From NCBI GenBank assembly GCA_003243425.1, contig QFQP01000002.1, positions 310,001-374,000 of the forward strand: a DNA stretch of 64,000 nucleotides, written 5' to 3'. Both the position numbers and the translations under genes were made by a program. Positions 33,549-41,633 of this stretch are shown here, in pieces. This stretch comes from Archangium gephyra. Lineage in GTDB: Bacteria > Myxococcota > Myxococcia > Myxococcales > Myxococcaceae. The notes under the pieces were generated by a model that made no database searches, had not been told where the DNA came from, and worked only from the letters and a program-made list of their open reading frames with translations. Position 1 is the stretch's first letter; each line of letters opens with the position of its first letter.

Positions 33549-35371
33549 TTCTTCGCGCCCTTCGTGAACAGCGCTTCAGCCGCGGCCTTGTCGGCCTTCA
33601 GCTTCGCCTCCGCCATCTTCTCAGGGTCGAACCGGTACCGCTTCGCGACGGCGAGCAACTCTTCGTCGAAGCCACCGTACGTCTGCGTGATGTTCGCGCC
33701 GGCGATGTTCGCGAACAGGAACGCTTCGAGCTGCTGCTTCGTCGCCTTCTTCTCGACCCACGCGTCGATCTTGTCGGGCGCCATGTCGGTGAGCCCCAGC
33801 GCCCGCGTCGGGCCGTCGGCCAGGTCGCCGCGGTGGCTGGCGGTGACGATCGTGCGGAGCTCGGCGAGCGTCAGGCCGTCACGGGCGATGGTGGCGACCA
33901 CGTGCTCGAGCACCTCGTCGACGACCGAGTCGCGGACCTTCTCCTTCGCCTTCTCATTCTTGCGGCGTTCCTGCTCGGCCGCCGAGTAGCCGCTGTTCGG
34001 GTCGTACTTCGGCTTCGGCTTCGCCCACTTGTAGCCGAGGTGCTTCAGCACGGCCGCGCGCACGGCCTTCGCGTCGTAGAGCTCGACGGCGCCACCGCTC
34101 GGCCCCTGGGCGATGAACTTCTGCGGGCGCTTCTTCTCGTCGATCTCCTCAACGAGGCTGTTCCAGGAGCGCTTCTTCGGGTCGCCTTCCGCCGCGACCT
34201 TCGCCTTCACGTACGGCGAGTTGTAGCTGAGCTCGTCGTTCTGGTTGTGCTGGTAGAAGAGCTGCTTCCCCTGCTCGATCGCCATGACTTCGACGCCGGC
34301 GGCCGTCGCGTCCTTCGTCTTCTCTTCCCAGTCGGCGAGCGTCTTCTCGTTGAAGCACTTCACGTCGCTGCAGGTGGCCAGCTTCGGGTCGAAGTTGTCG
34401 AAGAGGCCCTTCGGACCGCACGCGGAGTTCTTCGGGCAACGCGTGCACGGCGGAGCTTCGACGCCGAAGTACTCCTTCTTCGTGTTGAACGCGGCTGACT
34501 TGAGCGGCCGCGCGAACTCGCGCTGCAGAAACTGCACAACGCTAGCGGAGGTCAGCACTCCGTCGTTCTCACGGACCTGCCAGTGGCTGCTCATCTGCGT
34601 CAACGCGTCGGCCTGCATCTTGTGGGTTGGCAGCAGCGCGAGGTCGACACCTGCAGACGCCGGCAGCTTGCCGTCGCGAATCGCCTTCTTCGCTTCAGGC
34701 GCGAGGTCGCACAGCTTCAGGCGGCGACGCACCCACGACGGCGACTGACCGAGCTTCCCCGCCACCTGGTCGACGCTGTACCCGCTCAACTCCTGCAGTG
34801 CGCGACACGCTTCGGCTTCCTCGAGGGGCGTGAGGTCCTTCCGGTGGATCTGCTCGGTGAGGTTCAGCTCGAGCGCCTGCGTCTCGTCCAGGTCGAGCAC
34901 GATGCAGGGCACCGTCTCAAGCTGGGCCTTCTTCGCGCCGGCGTGACGACGGTGACCGGCGACGACTTCGTAGCCCTCACCCGCGGCGAGCTCGCGGACC
35001 AGCAGCGGCGACAACACGCCGTTCTTCTCGATGCTGGCCGCGAGCTCGCTCACATCGCCCAAGGCGCTGCGCGGGTTGCGGGGGGACGGCCGAATATCAG
35101 ACAACTTGATGTGCACCACTTCGGAAGGCAGCTCCGGAGCCTCGCGGGCGAACAGCTTCTCGGCCTTCTCCTCGAGCGCGGCCGCACTCGCGTTGATCGC
35201 CGCCATCGACTCACCCAGCGTCGGCGCCGTGGCTTCGTCGGTCTTCACGCGCGACGGCGGTACCGCGGGGCAAATGACCTTCGTGCCTTCGTTCGTGTGG
35301 TCGACCAGCGGGTGACCGCAGGTGTCGCACTGGTAGTCGCTCGTCTTCTCTTTGCGCATCGGCTTCGGCAT
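33545..35371 (-). CDS. ParB-like protein with N-terminal zinc ribbon and C-terminal Cys cluster
   Basis: A 608-residue protein. CDTCGHPLVDHTNEGTKVIC (about 15-34) is a zinc ribbon. Residues about 85-170 are the ParB N-domain (LSDIRPSPRNPR, VVAGHRRHAGAKKA), and an HTH follows (YSVDQVAGKLGQSPSWVRRR). Later CTRCPKNSACG and CSDVKCFNEKT form a Cys set seen in ParB proteins of plasmids and PRTRC/ICE elements. It may act in regulation, partition or DNA processing. The start is ATG 35371; the open frame upstream to 35599 reads through non-coding sequence. Confidence 0.82.
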   Translation of the reverse strand: MPKPMRKEKTSDYQCDTCGHPLVDHTNEGTKVICPAVPPSRVKTDEATAPTLGESMAAINASAAALEEKAEKLFAREAPELPSEVVHIKLSDIRPSPRNPRSALGDVSELAASIEKNGVLSPLLVRELAAGEGYEVVAGHRRHAGAKKAQLETVPCIVLDLDETQALELNLTEQIHRKDLTPLEEAEACRALQELSGYSVDQVAGKLGQSPSWVRRRLKLCDLAPEAKKAIRDGKLPASAGVDLALLPTHKMQADALTQMSSHWQVRENDGVLTSASVVQFLQREFARPLKSAAFNTKKEYFGVEAPPCTRCPKNSACGPKGLFDNFDPKLATCSDVKCFNEKTLADWEEKTKDATAAGVEVMAIEQGKQLFYQHNQNDELSYNSPYVKAKVAAEGDPKKRSWNSLVEEIDEKKRPQKFIAQGPSGGAVELYDAKAVRAAVLKHLGYKWAKPKPKYDPNSGYSAAEQERRKNEKAKEKVRDSVVDEVLEHVVATIARDGLTLAELRTIVTASHRGDLADGPTRALGLTDMAPDKIDAWVEKKATKQQLEAFLFANIAGANITQTYGGFDEELLAVAKRYRFDPEKMAEAKLKADKAAAEALFTKGAKK

Positions 35372-35614
35372 TCGTCGTCTCGGGTGCTGCGGGTGATGAC
35401 GGCAGGTGGACTCGAACCACCTTGAGCGCCGCGGTCTCAGCCCGGGCAGGTACGGCGAACGCGGGAAAGGACGAAACCCGCGAACTCCCGAGCCGGTACC
35501 GGATGAAGGGGACTCAGCAACCCCCGACCGTTCGCAACCGTCGTGACGCCCCGTCTCGCCGGGACCACGCGCCGCGGGCTTGCTCCGCGGAGTGGGCATG
35601 GCCGTGCCCTCCCT
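35372..35614. other. Non-coding gap upstream of the ParB-like gene
   Basis: No gene is supported here. It holds a hairpin at 35460-35482 (CGCGGG and CCCGCG arms) and a GGTGG-TTCGAGT-CCACC T-arm look-alike on the minus strand at 35405-35421, without the rest of a tRNA. It may contain a promoter or operator for the ParB-like gene, but I cannot identify one. Confidence 0.4.
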
Positions 35615-36181
35615 TCAGCGGTTCCCTCCGAGCGCGTCGAACATCATGAGGAAGACAGCGCGCACGACTTCGTGGGCCTTGAACTGGCAGCCCCACACGA
35701 AGGCCTCGCACGCGTCGCGTGGCACGACCTCCGTGAGCTTCCAGGCGCCGGCGGGCAGCACGTTCTTCCGCTCGGCCAGCAACATGTCGGCGTCGGCCTG
35801 CTTCACCAGCTGCAGCGCGCGCTCACCCACCGCACCGGTACCGAAGCGCTGCCAGATGACGTCGGCGAGCTTCGCTTCTGCAGCGCGGTACCCGTCGAAG
35901 ATGGCGTGCTGCTTCACAGGGGACGCGATGTCGCTGAGGTACGCCTCGGTCGCGTCGTGCAGCAGCGCAAGCAGTTGTGCGTTCTGCGAGCCACCGCGCA
36001 TCTTCACCAGGCGCGCGACGGTCATCGAGTGACGGCCGACGCTGTACGGCTTGCTCGTGTGGCCGGTGTAGCGATTCACCAGCGACAGCGCGTGCGCGAT
36101 GTCTTCAATCGCGAGCGAGCCTGGGTGCGTGTTGATCGGGTCGACTGCGCGGCCGCTGTGGGTCTGGATCCATGGGACCAT
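35615..36181 (-). CDS. HD-domain phosphohydrolase (YfbR/YfdR-like nucleotidase)
   Basis: A 188-residue HD protein. GRAVDPINTHPGSLAIEDIA, then NRYTGHTSKPYSVGRHSMTV and LLALLHDATEAYLSDIASPV give the metal ligands (H of GRHS, HD of LLHD, later D). Phage members of this family dephosphorylate dNMPs, adjusting nucleotide pools. The start is ATG 36181 behind a GAGG site; the extension upstream is Arg/Pro-rich shadow. No cofactor domain. Confidence 0.85.
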   Translation of the reverse strand: MVPWIQTHSGRAVDPINTHPGSLAIEDIAHALSLVNRYTGHTSKPYSVGRHSMTVARLVKMRGGSQNAQLLALLHDATEAYLSDIASPVKQHAIFDGYRAAEAKLADVIWQRFGTGAVGERALQLVKQADADMLLAERKNVLPAGAWKLTEVVPRDACEAFVWGCQFKAHEVVRAVFLMMFDALGGNR

Positions 36182-36283
36182 CGGGTTGCCTCGGTTGTGC
36201 TGCGTGGTGGAAAGGTCTGCGCGCGGCTCTGGTGGGGGGTCGACCCGAGCGCGCGCAGAGGCGCGAACTGCCGCCATAAGTGG

Positions 36284-36583
36284 TCAGTCGTCGTCGTCCT
36301 GCTCAGCGGCCTCGTCATCACTGTCAGAGCCGTGATGGCCGCAGCGACACGGCGTCTCGTCACAAACGCCGCCGGCCGCGCACGCCGGACACGGCGACCC
36401 AGAGCACGACGGGCAGCAACGGCAGTCCTTCGCGGCTTCGTCGAGGAACACCGCTTCGCCATGCGCAGCGATCGCCTCTTCGACCATTGCGTCGAGTTCG
36501 TCGTCAGTCGTTCGAGGGGACGCGTTGTCGCGCACGATCGCTGCGAGGTAGCGGCCGAACCCGCGGAGTTCGTCGGTGTTCAC
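36284..36583 (-). CDS. Cys-rich small protein with acidic tail
   Basis: A 99-residue protein from GTG 36583 (GTGA overlap with the nuclease gene). After a helical start (RGFGRYLAAIVRDN) it has a dense Cys region (CRCCPSCSGSPCPACAAGG, CDETPCRCGHHG) and an acidic tail (DSDDEAAEQDDDD). It is probably zinc- or Fe-S-binding. Coupling to the exonuclease suggests a recombination-related role, but the family is unknown. Confidence 0.65.
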   Translation of the reverse strand: MNTDELRGFGRYLAAIVRDNASPRTTDDELDAMVEEAIAAHGEAVFLDEAAKDCRCCPSCSGSPCPACAAGGVCDETPCRCGHHGSDSDDEAAEQDDDD

Positions 36584-37794
36584 GCGCCACCAGCCTTCGC
36601 GCGCTTCACGATGGCGACCTTCGCGAAGCCCGACGTCGTCACGCCTTCGACGGCTCGAATGCGCTTCATCACCGCGGCCTCGAGCTCGCCGATGCGTTCC
36701 TTCGTGCGCGACGCGCGACCCTGGGCGAGACGCTTCAGCGCCGCCTTCGTGAATGACGTCTTCACCTCGATCTCGTCGTTCGCGGCGTCGCCGAACTCTT
36801 CGACGAGAATCGGGCGCGCCTTCTCTGCGTCGATCTTCTCGCGGCTCTCCCACACCTCGGTGAGCACGCGATCGTTCGGCAACTCGACGCGGCCGACGGC
36901 GCGCACCGCATCTTCGATTTCCTTCTTCACGCGCTCCGCGAGGTCGATGACGGCCTTCACGCGGTCGAGCGCGACGGGCAGGTCCTCGGCGCGAATCACG
37001 GGAAGCGGGCCGTCGACGCCGAGAGCGCCACCACGGGCGACGTCCATGCTGTTCGAGAGGAACGCCTTCACCATCGCCGTGTGCGCAGGGCATCCGCGGT
37101 ACGCGGGGCAGTAGGTGCAGTGGTCGCCCGGCTTCGGCGCGTGCGTCTCCGTGTCACGCAGCCACGCCACCGCGTTCATCGCGTCGCGAATGCGCGCACC
37201 TGCGGCGTCGAGCGCGAACTCGTCGACGTCGCCCATCACCAGGCGCGGCGTCTCGTCGTCGTGCACGTAGAGCCAACCGACGCGCGCACGGGTCGCGCCG
37301 TACGCGAGCGCGAACGCCCGCGCGTAGCCGAGGAGCTGCAGGTGATCTTCCGGTCGACCGAGCCACCGGCGGCCCGTCTTCACGTCGAGCACCACGACGG
37401 TCACGCCGCCGTCCTCCTCGTCGACCAGCGACACCAGGTCAGCCGTGCCGGCGATCTCCGTGGCACCGAGCTCGCGGTACTGGCGATTGACGACGCCTTC
37501 GAGAACCCGCGCCGTGTCGGCCTCGTAGTCGAGCGCGACGGCGACTTCGGAAGCCCAGCCGCCGGCCTGCGAGTGCGGCACCTGGTCGAGGTCGATGCCG
37601 GCGCACGCCTCGCGGTGCTCTTCAGGCACGTCGGCGAGCGCCTGCTCCTGCGTGGCGCCTTTGGCGATGGCGTCGAGGTACGCGTGCACGGCCGTGCCGT
37701 GCGCTGCGTACGGGCCTGCAGCATCGTCGATGTGCTGGAGCACTTCCGACGTCGGGCACGCCTCGAGGCGGGGGAGCGTGGAGATCGAAGCCAT
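36580..37794 (-). CDS. PD-(D/E)XK nuclease (DUF2800/Cas4-like exonuclease)
   Basis: A 404-residue protein with the RecB/Cas4 nuclease core: HGTAVHAYL (His), TEIAGTADLVSLVDEED (Asp), VVVLDVKTGRRWLG (DxK), then QLLGYARAF. C-terminal CTYCPAYRGCPA adds Cys residues as in Fe-S cluster exonucleases. Paired with the ERF annealing gene 3 nt upstream, it should resect DNA ends for single-strand annealing. The C-terminal 130 residues are helical. ATG start at 37794. Confidence 0.85.
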   Translation of the reverse strand: MASISTLPRLEACPTSEVLQHIDDAAGPYAAHGTAVHAYLDAIAKGATQEQALADVPEEHREACAGIDLDQVPHSQAGGWASEVAVALDYEADTARVLEGVVNRQYRELGATEIAGTADLVSLVDEEDGGVTVVVLDVKTGRRWLGRPEDHLQLLGYARAFALAYGATRARVGWLYVHDDETPRLVMGDVDEFALDAAGARIRDAMNAVAWLRDTETHAPKPGDHCTYCPAYRGCPAHTAMVKAFLSNSMDVARGGALGVDGPLPVIRAEDLPVALDRVKAVIDLAERVKKEIEDAVRAVGRVELPNDRVLTEVWESREKIDAEKARPILVEEFGDAANDEIEVKTSFTKAALKRLAQGRASRTKERIGELEAAVMKRIRAVEGVTTSGFAKVAIVKRAKAGGA

Positions 37795-37797
37795 GGG

Positions 37798-38589
37798 TTA
37801 GCCCTCGCTCCCCGGCTCAGCCGGCTTCGTGGACGTGGTGACGGGCACGGACTCGGTCGCCGATGCCGGCGGCGTGTCGCTCGGCGCTGCCACCTTCGCG
37901 GCTGCGTCGAGCGCCGCCTTCTTGAATTCGTCGACCTTCGCGGCGTGCTTCCCGCGCAACTTGTCGAGCTGTTCTTTCGTGAGACCCTTCGTCTCGGTGA
38001 TGGTCTTCGACAACGCGTTGAGCGCGGTGCGGTCCTTCACCTCGTCGTACCTCTTCATCAACTCGTCGAAGGGTGGCGGCTTCGGAGCCGCGTTGTTCTG
38101 CGAGGGCGGCGGCTGGCGCGTATTCGCTGGCGCGCGCTGCGGCTGCTCGCGCATCGCGTTGAGTACTTCCTCGTCGTTCTCGTTCTCCTGCGTGACACCG
38201 AGCAGCGACGACAAGCTGTAGCGGCGGGCGTAGCTGATGACGGCGCCGATCTTCTGTGGATCGTTCTCCGTGCACGGCAGCACGAGCGTGTTCACCAGCT
38301 TCTCTCCGGCGGCGTGCAGCACGTGCGTTTCGACGCTCACCGTGTGCTTCACGGGGTCCGTCGTCGGGAACTGCACGATCGCGATGCCGTACTTCGCGCA
38401 CGGCGCGCGAATGACGTCCCAGATGTTCGCGAGCGTCGCGTAGTTGAACTTGTACTTGTGGCCGCTCTTCGTCGTGACCTCGACCTCGCGGTCCTTCCCG
38501 ACGCTGTGGAGCTCGCCCTGTACGGCGGCGAGCGCGGCGGCGAGTGACATGGCGGCGACTGCAGGCTGCTGAGTGATCATCTCGGTCAT
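37798..38589 (-). CDS. erf: ERF-family single-strand annealing protein
   Basis: A 263-residue recombinase. KYKFNYATLANIWDVIRAPC and IGAVISYARRYSLSSLLGVT are the two signature blocks of the ERF superfamily (P22 Erf). It anneals complementary single strands, probably with the adjacent exonuclease, for genome circularisation or recombination. The C-terminus is Pro/Ala-rich and disordered, as in many phage annealing proteins. ATG at 38589 behind GAGGA. Confidence 0.9.
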   Translation of the reverse strand: MTEMITQQPAVAAMSLAAALAAVQGELHSVGKDREVEVTTKSGHKYKFNYATLANIWDVIRAPCAKYGIAIVQFPTTDPVKHTVSVETHVLHAAGEKLVNTLVLPCTENDPQKIGAVISYARRYSLSSLLGVTQENENDEEVLNAMREQPQRAPANTRQPPPSQNNAAPKPPPFDELMKRYDEVKDRTALNALSKTITETKGLTKEQLDKLRGKHAAKVDEFKKAALDAAAKVAAPSDTPPASATESVPVTTSTKPAEPGSEG

Positions 38590-38596
38590 GGGTTCC

Positions 38597-39058
38597 TCAG
38601 AAGGGAGGGGTGAAGTCGGGTGAAGGAGGGAGGTACGTGCGGCCCAGCGCGCGTTCGGCTCGAGCAGCTCGGTGCGCGTCGGCGTCGAGCCACCGGCACC
38701 AGGTACGGTGCGCTTCATGGAGCGCGGTGAAGAGCGTCTTCGCCTGGCCGCTGACGTGGTGGTCGACGTCGGCGTCGATGTGCTGCAGGCCGTCGGCGGC
38801 CGCGGGATTCGTGGTGCAGAACCACTTCACCGGCAGCAGGCCCAGCGGCTGTTTCCGCGTGACGGCGCCGAGCGTGAAGCGGTCCAAGCGAATCGCCCAG
38901 AAGTGATCGCCGTTCGCGTACTTGCCGTGCGACCAGCCTTCGTCGCTGAGCGCCGCGTAGTTCGCGTCGGTGAGGCCGCAGTGCGGGCACTCGACGCCCG
39001 CCTCGTCGACCTCGTCACTGAGGCGCGCGAGCAGACCTCGTCGCGTGATGCGGCTCAC
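38597..39058 (-). CDS. Hypothetical early phage protein
   Basis: A 153-residue protein from GTG 39058 in a GTGA overlap. It has CPHCGLTDANYAALSDEGWS near the N-terminus and HFWAIRLDRFTLGA, then PVKWFCTTN. The single CxxC plus a later Cys could hold a metal. It runs into the ERF leader with a 7-nt gap. Not recognised. Confidence 0.6.
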   Translation of the reverse strand: MSRITRRGLLARLSDEVDEAGVECPHCGLTDANYAALSDEGWSHGKYANGDHFWAIRLDRFTLGAVTRKQPLGLLPVKWFCTTNPAAADGLQHIDADVDHHVSGQAKTLFTALHEAHRTWCRWLDADAHRAARAERALGRTYLPPSPDFTPPF

Positions 39059-39306
39059 GGCTTCACCTCGCCACCGAGCGCAGCGACCGTGCGTTGTCGC
39101 GCCCCTTCGGCACCACCAGCGGCCTCGAACATCAGGACGTCAGCTGCGAGCAGCGACGCCTTAGCGACAACGAGGAGACTGTCTTCGTCCCAGTTGCGCA
39201 CATCGATCGACGCGCAGCGGCCTTCCTCGGCGACCTGCGTCAGCGTGCGCGACATGAACTGCGCGGCGATCATCAACCGCGTCGCGGCTTCGTCGGGCAC
39301 GCTCAC
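39055..39306 (-). CDS. Hypothetical small protein
   Basis: An 83-residue, GTG-started, mostly helical protein (ATRLMIAAQFMSRTLTQVAE, then SLLVVAKASLLAADVLMFEA), coupled on both sides by GTGA overlaps. No recognisable domain. Confidence 0.6.
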   Translation of the reverse strand: MSVPDEAATRLMIAAQFMSRTLTQVAEEGRCASIDVRNWDEDSLLVVAKASLLAADVLMFEAAGGAEGARQRTVAALGGEVKP

Positions 39307-39479
39307 GGCTTCGCCTCGGTCGTGTCGGGGAGGCAGTGCGCGCAGCCGATTTCAGCGCCGCGAATCGAGAAGATGGCGACCGCGTGGCCGCAGCGGCACG
39401 GGCCGGGCGGGTCGCACATCAGCGTCTTGCCGTTCGCGCTGAGCGTCAGCTTGTAGCCGTTGGCGAGCGCGGGGTTCAC
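39303..39479 (-). CDS. Small CxC/CxxC protein
   Basis: A 58-residue protein from GTG 39479, coupled by GTGA to its upstream neighbour. MCDPPGPCRCGHA and GCAHCLPD form a plausible zinc ribbon. An upstream extension of the frame is shadow of the preceding gene. Confidence 0.6.
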   Translation of the reverse strand: MNPALANGYKLTLSANGKTLMCDPPGPCRCGHAVAIFSIRGAEIGCAHCLPDTTEAKP

Positions 39480-39820
39480 GAGCGGCCCTCCGCCTTGTTC
39501 CCGAGCGCGCACGCCTCATCGACAAGTCGGTCGATCGACGGTCGACCCTTCCCGAGCACGGCGAGCTCACGGGCCAAGCGCCGAACCATGTCGAGCAAGT
39601 CGGGTGCGGCGGCGATGATGTTGGCGTTGACTCGCGCCTCAGCCGTCACGACTTCACCGCGCCGGTGCACCCGGGCCACGAACAGCCCCTTGGAATCCAC
39701 CACAGAGAGGTGGCCGTCAGCGCCGGGGACCTCCTTGACGCTCCACGGTCCTTCGCTCTGTTTCGGCAACACTCCTCGCTGCACGTCGATCTTTCGATCG
39801 CCGTTGGTCTGCTCGTTCAT
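39476..39820 (-). CDS. Phage protein with NANIIAAAPDLL motif
   Basis: A 114-residue protein. ARVNANIIAAAPDLLDMVRR is a motif common to a family of small phage proteins of unknown role (usually NARLIAAAPDLL). ATG 39820 has a GGGGA upstream; ATG 39928 would add 36 basic residues and is possible. It is the first gene of the leftward early operon. Confidence 0.7.
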   Translation of the reverse strand: MNEQTNGDRKIDVQRGVLPKQSEGPWSVKEVPGADGHLSVVDSKGLFVARVHRRGEVVTAEARVNANIIAAAPDLLDMVRRLARELAVLGKGRPSIDRLVDEACALGNKAEGRS

Positions 39821-39956
39821 GTGGTGGTCCCCGCTTCTCTGCGCCCTGTGTTCGCTGCTCGCCTTGCCCTGCTTCGCTCTCGACTTCGGCTTGCGCCGAC
39901 TCCCGCCGCCCCTGTCTGTGTCGCCCATCGACCGGCCCAACCGCTGCCGTGTGCAT

Positions 39957-39980
39957 CTTCTATAAGACTTCTATAAGAAG
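39957..39980. promoter_or_regulatory. Tandem 11-bp repeat in divergent control region
   Basis: CTTCTATAAGA occurs twice in direct succession (39957-39967 and 39968-39978), and the second copy extends to CTTCT-ATA-AGAAG, a short inverted repeat. This AT-rich island lies between the leftward early operon and the rightward RHH and integrase genes. It contains TATA-type -10-like sequence on both strands. It is a candidate operator/promoter pair, perhaps bound by the adjacent RHH protein. Confidence 0.5.
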
Positions 39981-40023
39981 CTCAATAGGGATTCGCAAGC
40001 GCACGAAGGACTAGAGGGACCGC

Positions 40024-40260
40024 ATGGGTGAAAGAGTCGTTCCGGAGCGCGCCGAGCAGGAGGTCGACCCGTTGTCGCAGGGGCCGAAGGCGACCACGGC
40101 CTACTACCTGCCGAAGGCGCTCATCGAGGAGTTGAAGCGTTGCGCGAAGGTGGACGGCTACGACGCTGTCGGCACCTACGTGCAGGAGCTGCTGCTCTTC
40201 TCACTGCGTCGCCGAGAGCTTGAGCGCGCGCAGGACATGGAACGTCGCCGCAAGAAGTAA
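40024..40260 (+). CDS. Ribbon-helix-helix (CopG/Arc-like) regulator candidate
   Basis: A 78-residue protein. After a charged N-terminus comes KATTAYYLPKALIEELKRCA, then YDAVGTYVQELLLFSLRRRE: a beta-strand followed by two helices as in RHH repressors. GAGGGA lies 5 nt before the ATG. It is divergent from the early operon across the tandem-repeat region, so it probably controls early or integrase transcription. No other repressor is visible in the window. Confidence 0.65.
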   Translation: MGERVVPERAEQEVDPLSQGPKATTAYYLPKALIEELKRCAKVDGYDAVGTYVQELLLFSLRRRELERAQDMERRRKK

Positions 40261-40301
40261 CCCCGCGTCCCTCCTCAGGTTTCAACCACGAGGAGGAGTA
40301 C

Positions 40302-41504
40302 ATGTCAGACCAGCCAGGTATGAAGGCCTTGTTCACCGGGTGGGGTGAACCGGCGTCGCATCGAAACGAGTCGATGGACGAGAGACCACCGGAGTCAGAA
40401 GTGGTGATGGGGAAGTTGGAAGCGCCGCGAGCCGCGTCGGCGTTCGAAGTTGGGGGGATCGATGTTCAACAACTGGCGCTCGCTCTCGCAGAGCAGCTCA
40501 AGCCACCGGAAGTGGAGCGCCCGATGCTGGGCGAGCTCGCCGACGCATGGTTCGAGCACATCGCTCCGAAGCGCGTGGCGCCTGGGAATGAAGCCGCGCT
40601 GCTCGACAAGTTGAAGCCGTTGTTTCTCGACGACGAGAACACCCTCACCGTCTCGGCCATCAACGAGCTCTTCGAACAGCTGCTGGCTGACGGCTACTCG
40701 CCCACGACGGTGAACAAGGTTCGCGGCGCGGGCCGTCACGTCGTCGACTTCGCGATCGCCGGGCGCCGCTGGCACGGGCCGAACCCTTTCGGCATCTGTC
40801 GCCGCAAGCGCGAGGTGCGCCGCACCTACGACCTGCTCACGCTCGAGGAACTCGCGCGCGTTCAGGAGCACATTCCTTCGCACCGCCGCGGAATGTTCCG
40901 CGTCGCGCTTCACTTGGGCTTGCGGACCGGCGAGCTGCTCGCTCTGCAGAAGAGCGACGTCGACTTCGAAGCCGGCATCGTCACCATCGAGCGTAGCCAC
41001 AACCGCGACACGACGAAGACCGGCACCACGCGCGTTGTTCCCATGCACCCCGCCATCGCCGGCGACCTGCTCGAGGCGTCACTCGCTTCACCGTCGGAGT
41101 TGATCTTCCCGAACGAGGGCGGCGACCTACAGCGCCATGACACGAAGCTGACGCGCATTCTCCGCACGGCAATGGCCGCGGCGGGCGTCGGCGTCACCTC
41201 CGTCGAATACAAGTGCCGTCGCCGCTGGTGCGAAGAGAAGCCGCACACGCGCGACGCGACCGCCGTTGAAGACGTCGACTGCCCGAGCTGCGGAATGCGC
41301 ATGTGGCCGGTGCCCGAAGTGCGACCGGTGCGCTGGTACGACCTGCGGCACATGAACGCCACGCTGCACCATGAGCACGGCGCCGATGAAATCTGCATCG
41401 CGAAGGCGCTCGGTCACTCGCTCAAAGGAACGACGCGAGCCATCTACATTCACCCTGACATCGCGATGATGAGGGCGCAGCTGACAAAGTGGCGACTCGA
41501 TTGA
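40302..41504 (+). CDS. int: Tyrosine integrase with zinc-finger insertion
   Basis: A 400-residue phage integrase. Core-binding domain about 72-165. Catalytic residues: R208 in LGLRTGEL, K239 in TTKTGTTR, R349-H350 in YDLRHMNAT, H372 in LGHSLKG and nucleophile Y382 in RAIYIHP. Between the K and RH boxes an insertion carries C305, C310, C327 and C330 (CRRRWC, CPSCGM), a zinc finger I associate with myxobacterial integrases. AGGAGG lies before the ATG. It sits next to the interrupted tRNA-Gly, its presumed target. Confidence 0.93.
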   Translation: MSDQPGMKALFTGWGEPASHRNESMDERPPESEVVMGKLEAPRAASAFEVGGIDVQQLALALAEQLKPPEVERPMLGELADAWFEHIAPKRVAPGNEAALLDKLKPLFLDDENTLTVSAINELFEQLLADGYSPTTVNKVRGAGRHVVDFAIAGRRWHGPNPFGICRRKREVRRTYDLLTLEELARVQEHIPSHRRGMFRVALHLGLRTGELLALQKSDVDFEAGIVTIERSHNRDTTKTGTTRVVPMHPAIAGDLLEASLASPSELIFPNEGGDLQRHDTKLTRILRTAMAAAGVGVTSVEYKCRRRWCEEKPHTRDATAVEDVDCPSCGMRMWPVPEVRPVRWYDLRHMNATLHHEHGADEICIAKALGHSLKGTTRAIYIHPDIAMMRAQLTKWRLD

Positions 41505-41528
41505 GTGGCGAGACGCCTGACCGCACGT

Positions 41529-41550
41529 GTCTATTGAAGTCCTAATAGAC
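41529..41550. repeat. Inverted repeat behind the integrase
   Basis: GTCTATT and AATAGAC arms (7 bp) around an 8-nt loop, 25 nt after the integrase stop. It could be an integrase arm or regulator site, or a terminator stem without a T-run. Its TCTAT core resembles the tandem repeat at 39957. Confidence 0.45.
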
Positions 41551-41569
41551 TGTGCTACACAGCAGTTCA

Positions 41570-41582
41570 GGTCGTCACGACC
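41570..41582. repeat. Short palindrome beside the att junction
   Basis: GGTCGT-C-ACGACC, 13 nt from the tRNA remnant on the phage side. Inverted repeats at this distance often belong to integrase binding. A role is inferred from position only. Confidence 0.35.
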
Positions 41583-41590
41583 GGTGGGCT

Positions 41591-41605
41591 AGTTCTTGGG
41601 AAGCT
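41591..41605. other. Prophage attachment junction (right end)
   Basis: The tRNA identity ends at 41595, so the crossover core lies in the anticodon loop/stem, about here. The exact core needs the other junction, which is outside the window. The integrase ends 90 nt away. Confidence 0.75.
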
Positions 41606-41633
41606 TGTGCTCTACCAACTGAGCTACCACCGC
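41595..41633 (-). tRNA. tRNA-Gly(CCC), 5' part only (nt 1-39), interrupted by the prophage
   Basis: Read leftward from 41633: acceptor GCGGTGG, TA, D-arm GCTC-AGTTGGTA-GAGC, A, anticodon 5' strand CAAGC and loop TTCCCAA with anticodon CCC at 41598-41600, then G39. The next bases (AACTAGCCC) do not pair with the anticodon stem and there is no T-arm. The gene is therefore cut in its anticodon arm at the phage junction. The 3' half should lie beyond the prophage's left end. Confidence 0.85.

Larger units (their letters stand above)
1..41600. mobile_element. Podovirus-type prophage (left end outside window)
   Basis: Complete packaging, capsid, tail, ejection and lysis genes run rightward from 4.1 to 30.8 kb. 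Early recombination and nucleotide genes run leftward from 39.9 to 30.8 kb. An integrase at 40.3-41.5 kb sits beside an interrupted tRNA-Gly. The gene order portal, scaffold, capsid, cement, adaptor, nozzle, gp13-15 analogues and giant ejection protein is that of BPP-1/T7-like podoviruses. All virion genes look intact, so the element may be inducible. No replicative polymerase, helicase or CI-like repressor is visible; these may lie left of position 1. Confidence 0.95.

Noticed and set aside
35381..35560. tRNA-like T-arm (GGTGG-TTCGAGT-CCACC) with a following TGCCGTC on the minus strand
   Set aside because: No matching acceptor 5' strand, D-arm or anticodon arm within about 100 nt, so it is not called as a tRNA.
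40024..40260. Antitoxin of a toxin-antitoxin pair
   Set aside because: No toxin-like partner gene adjoins it; the next gene is the integrase, so a phage regulator is more likely.
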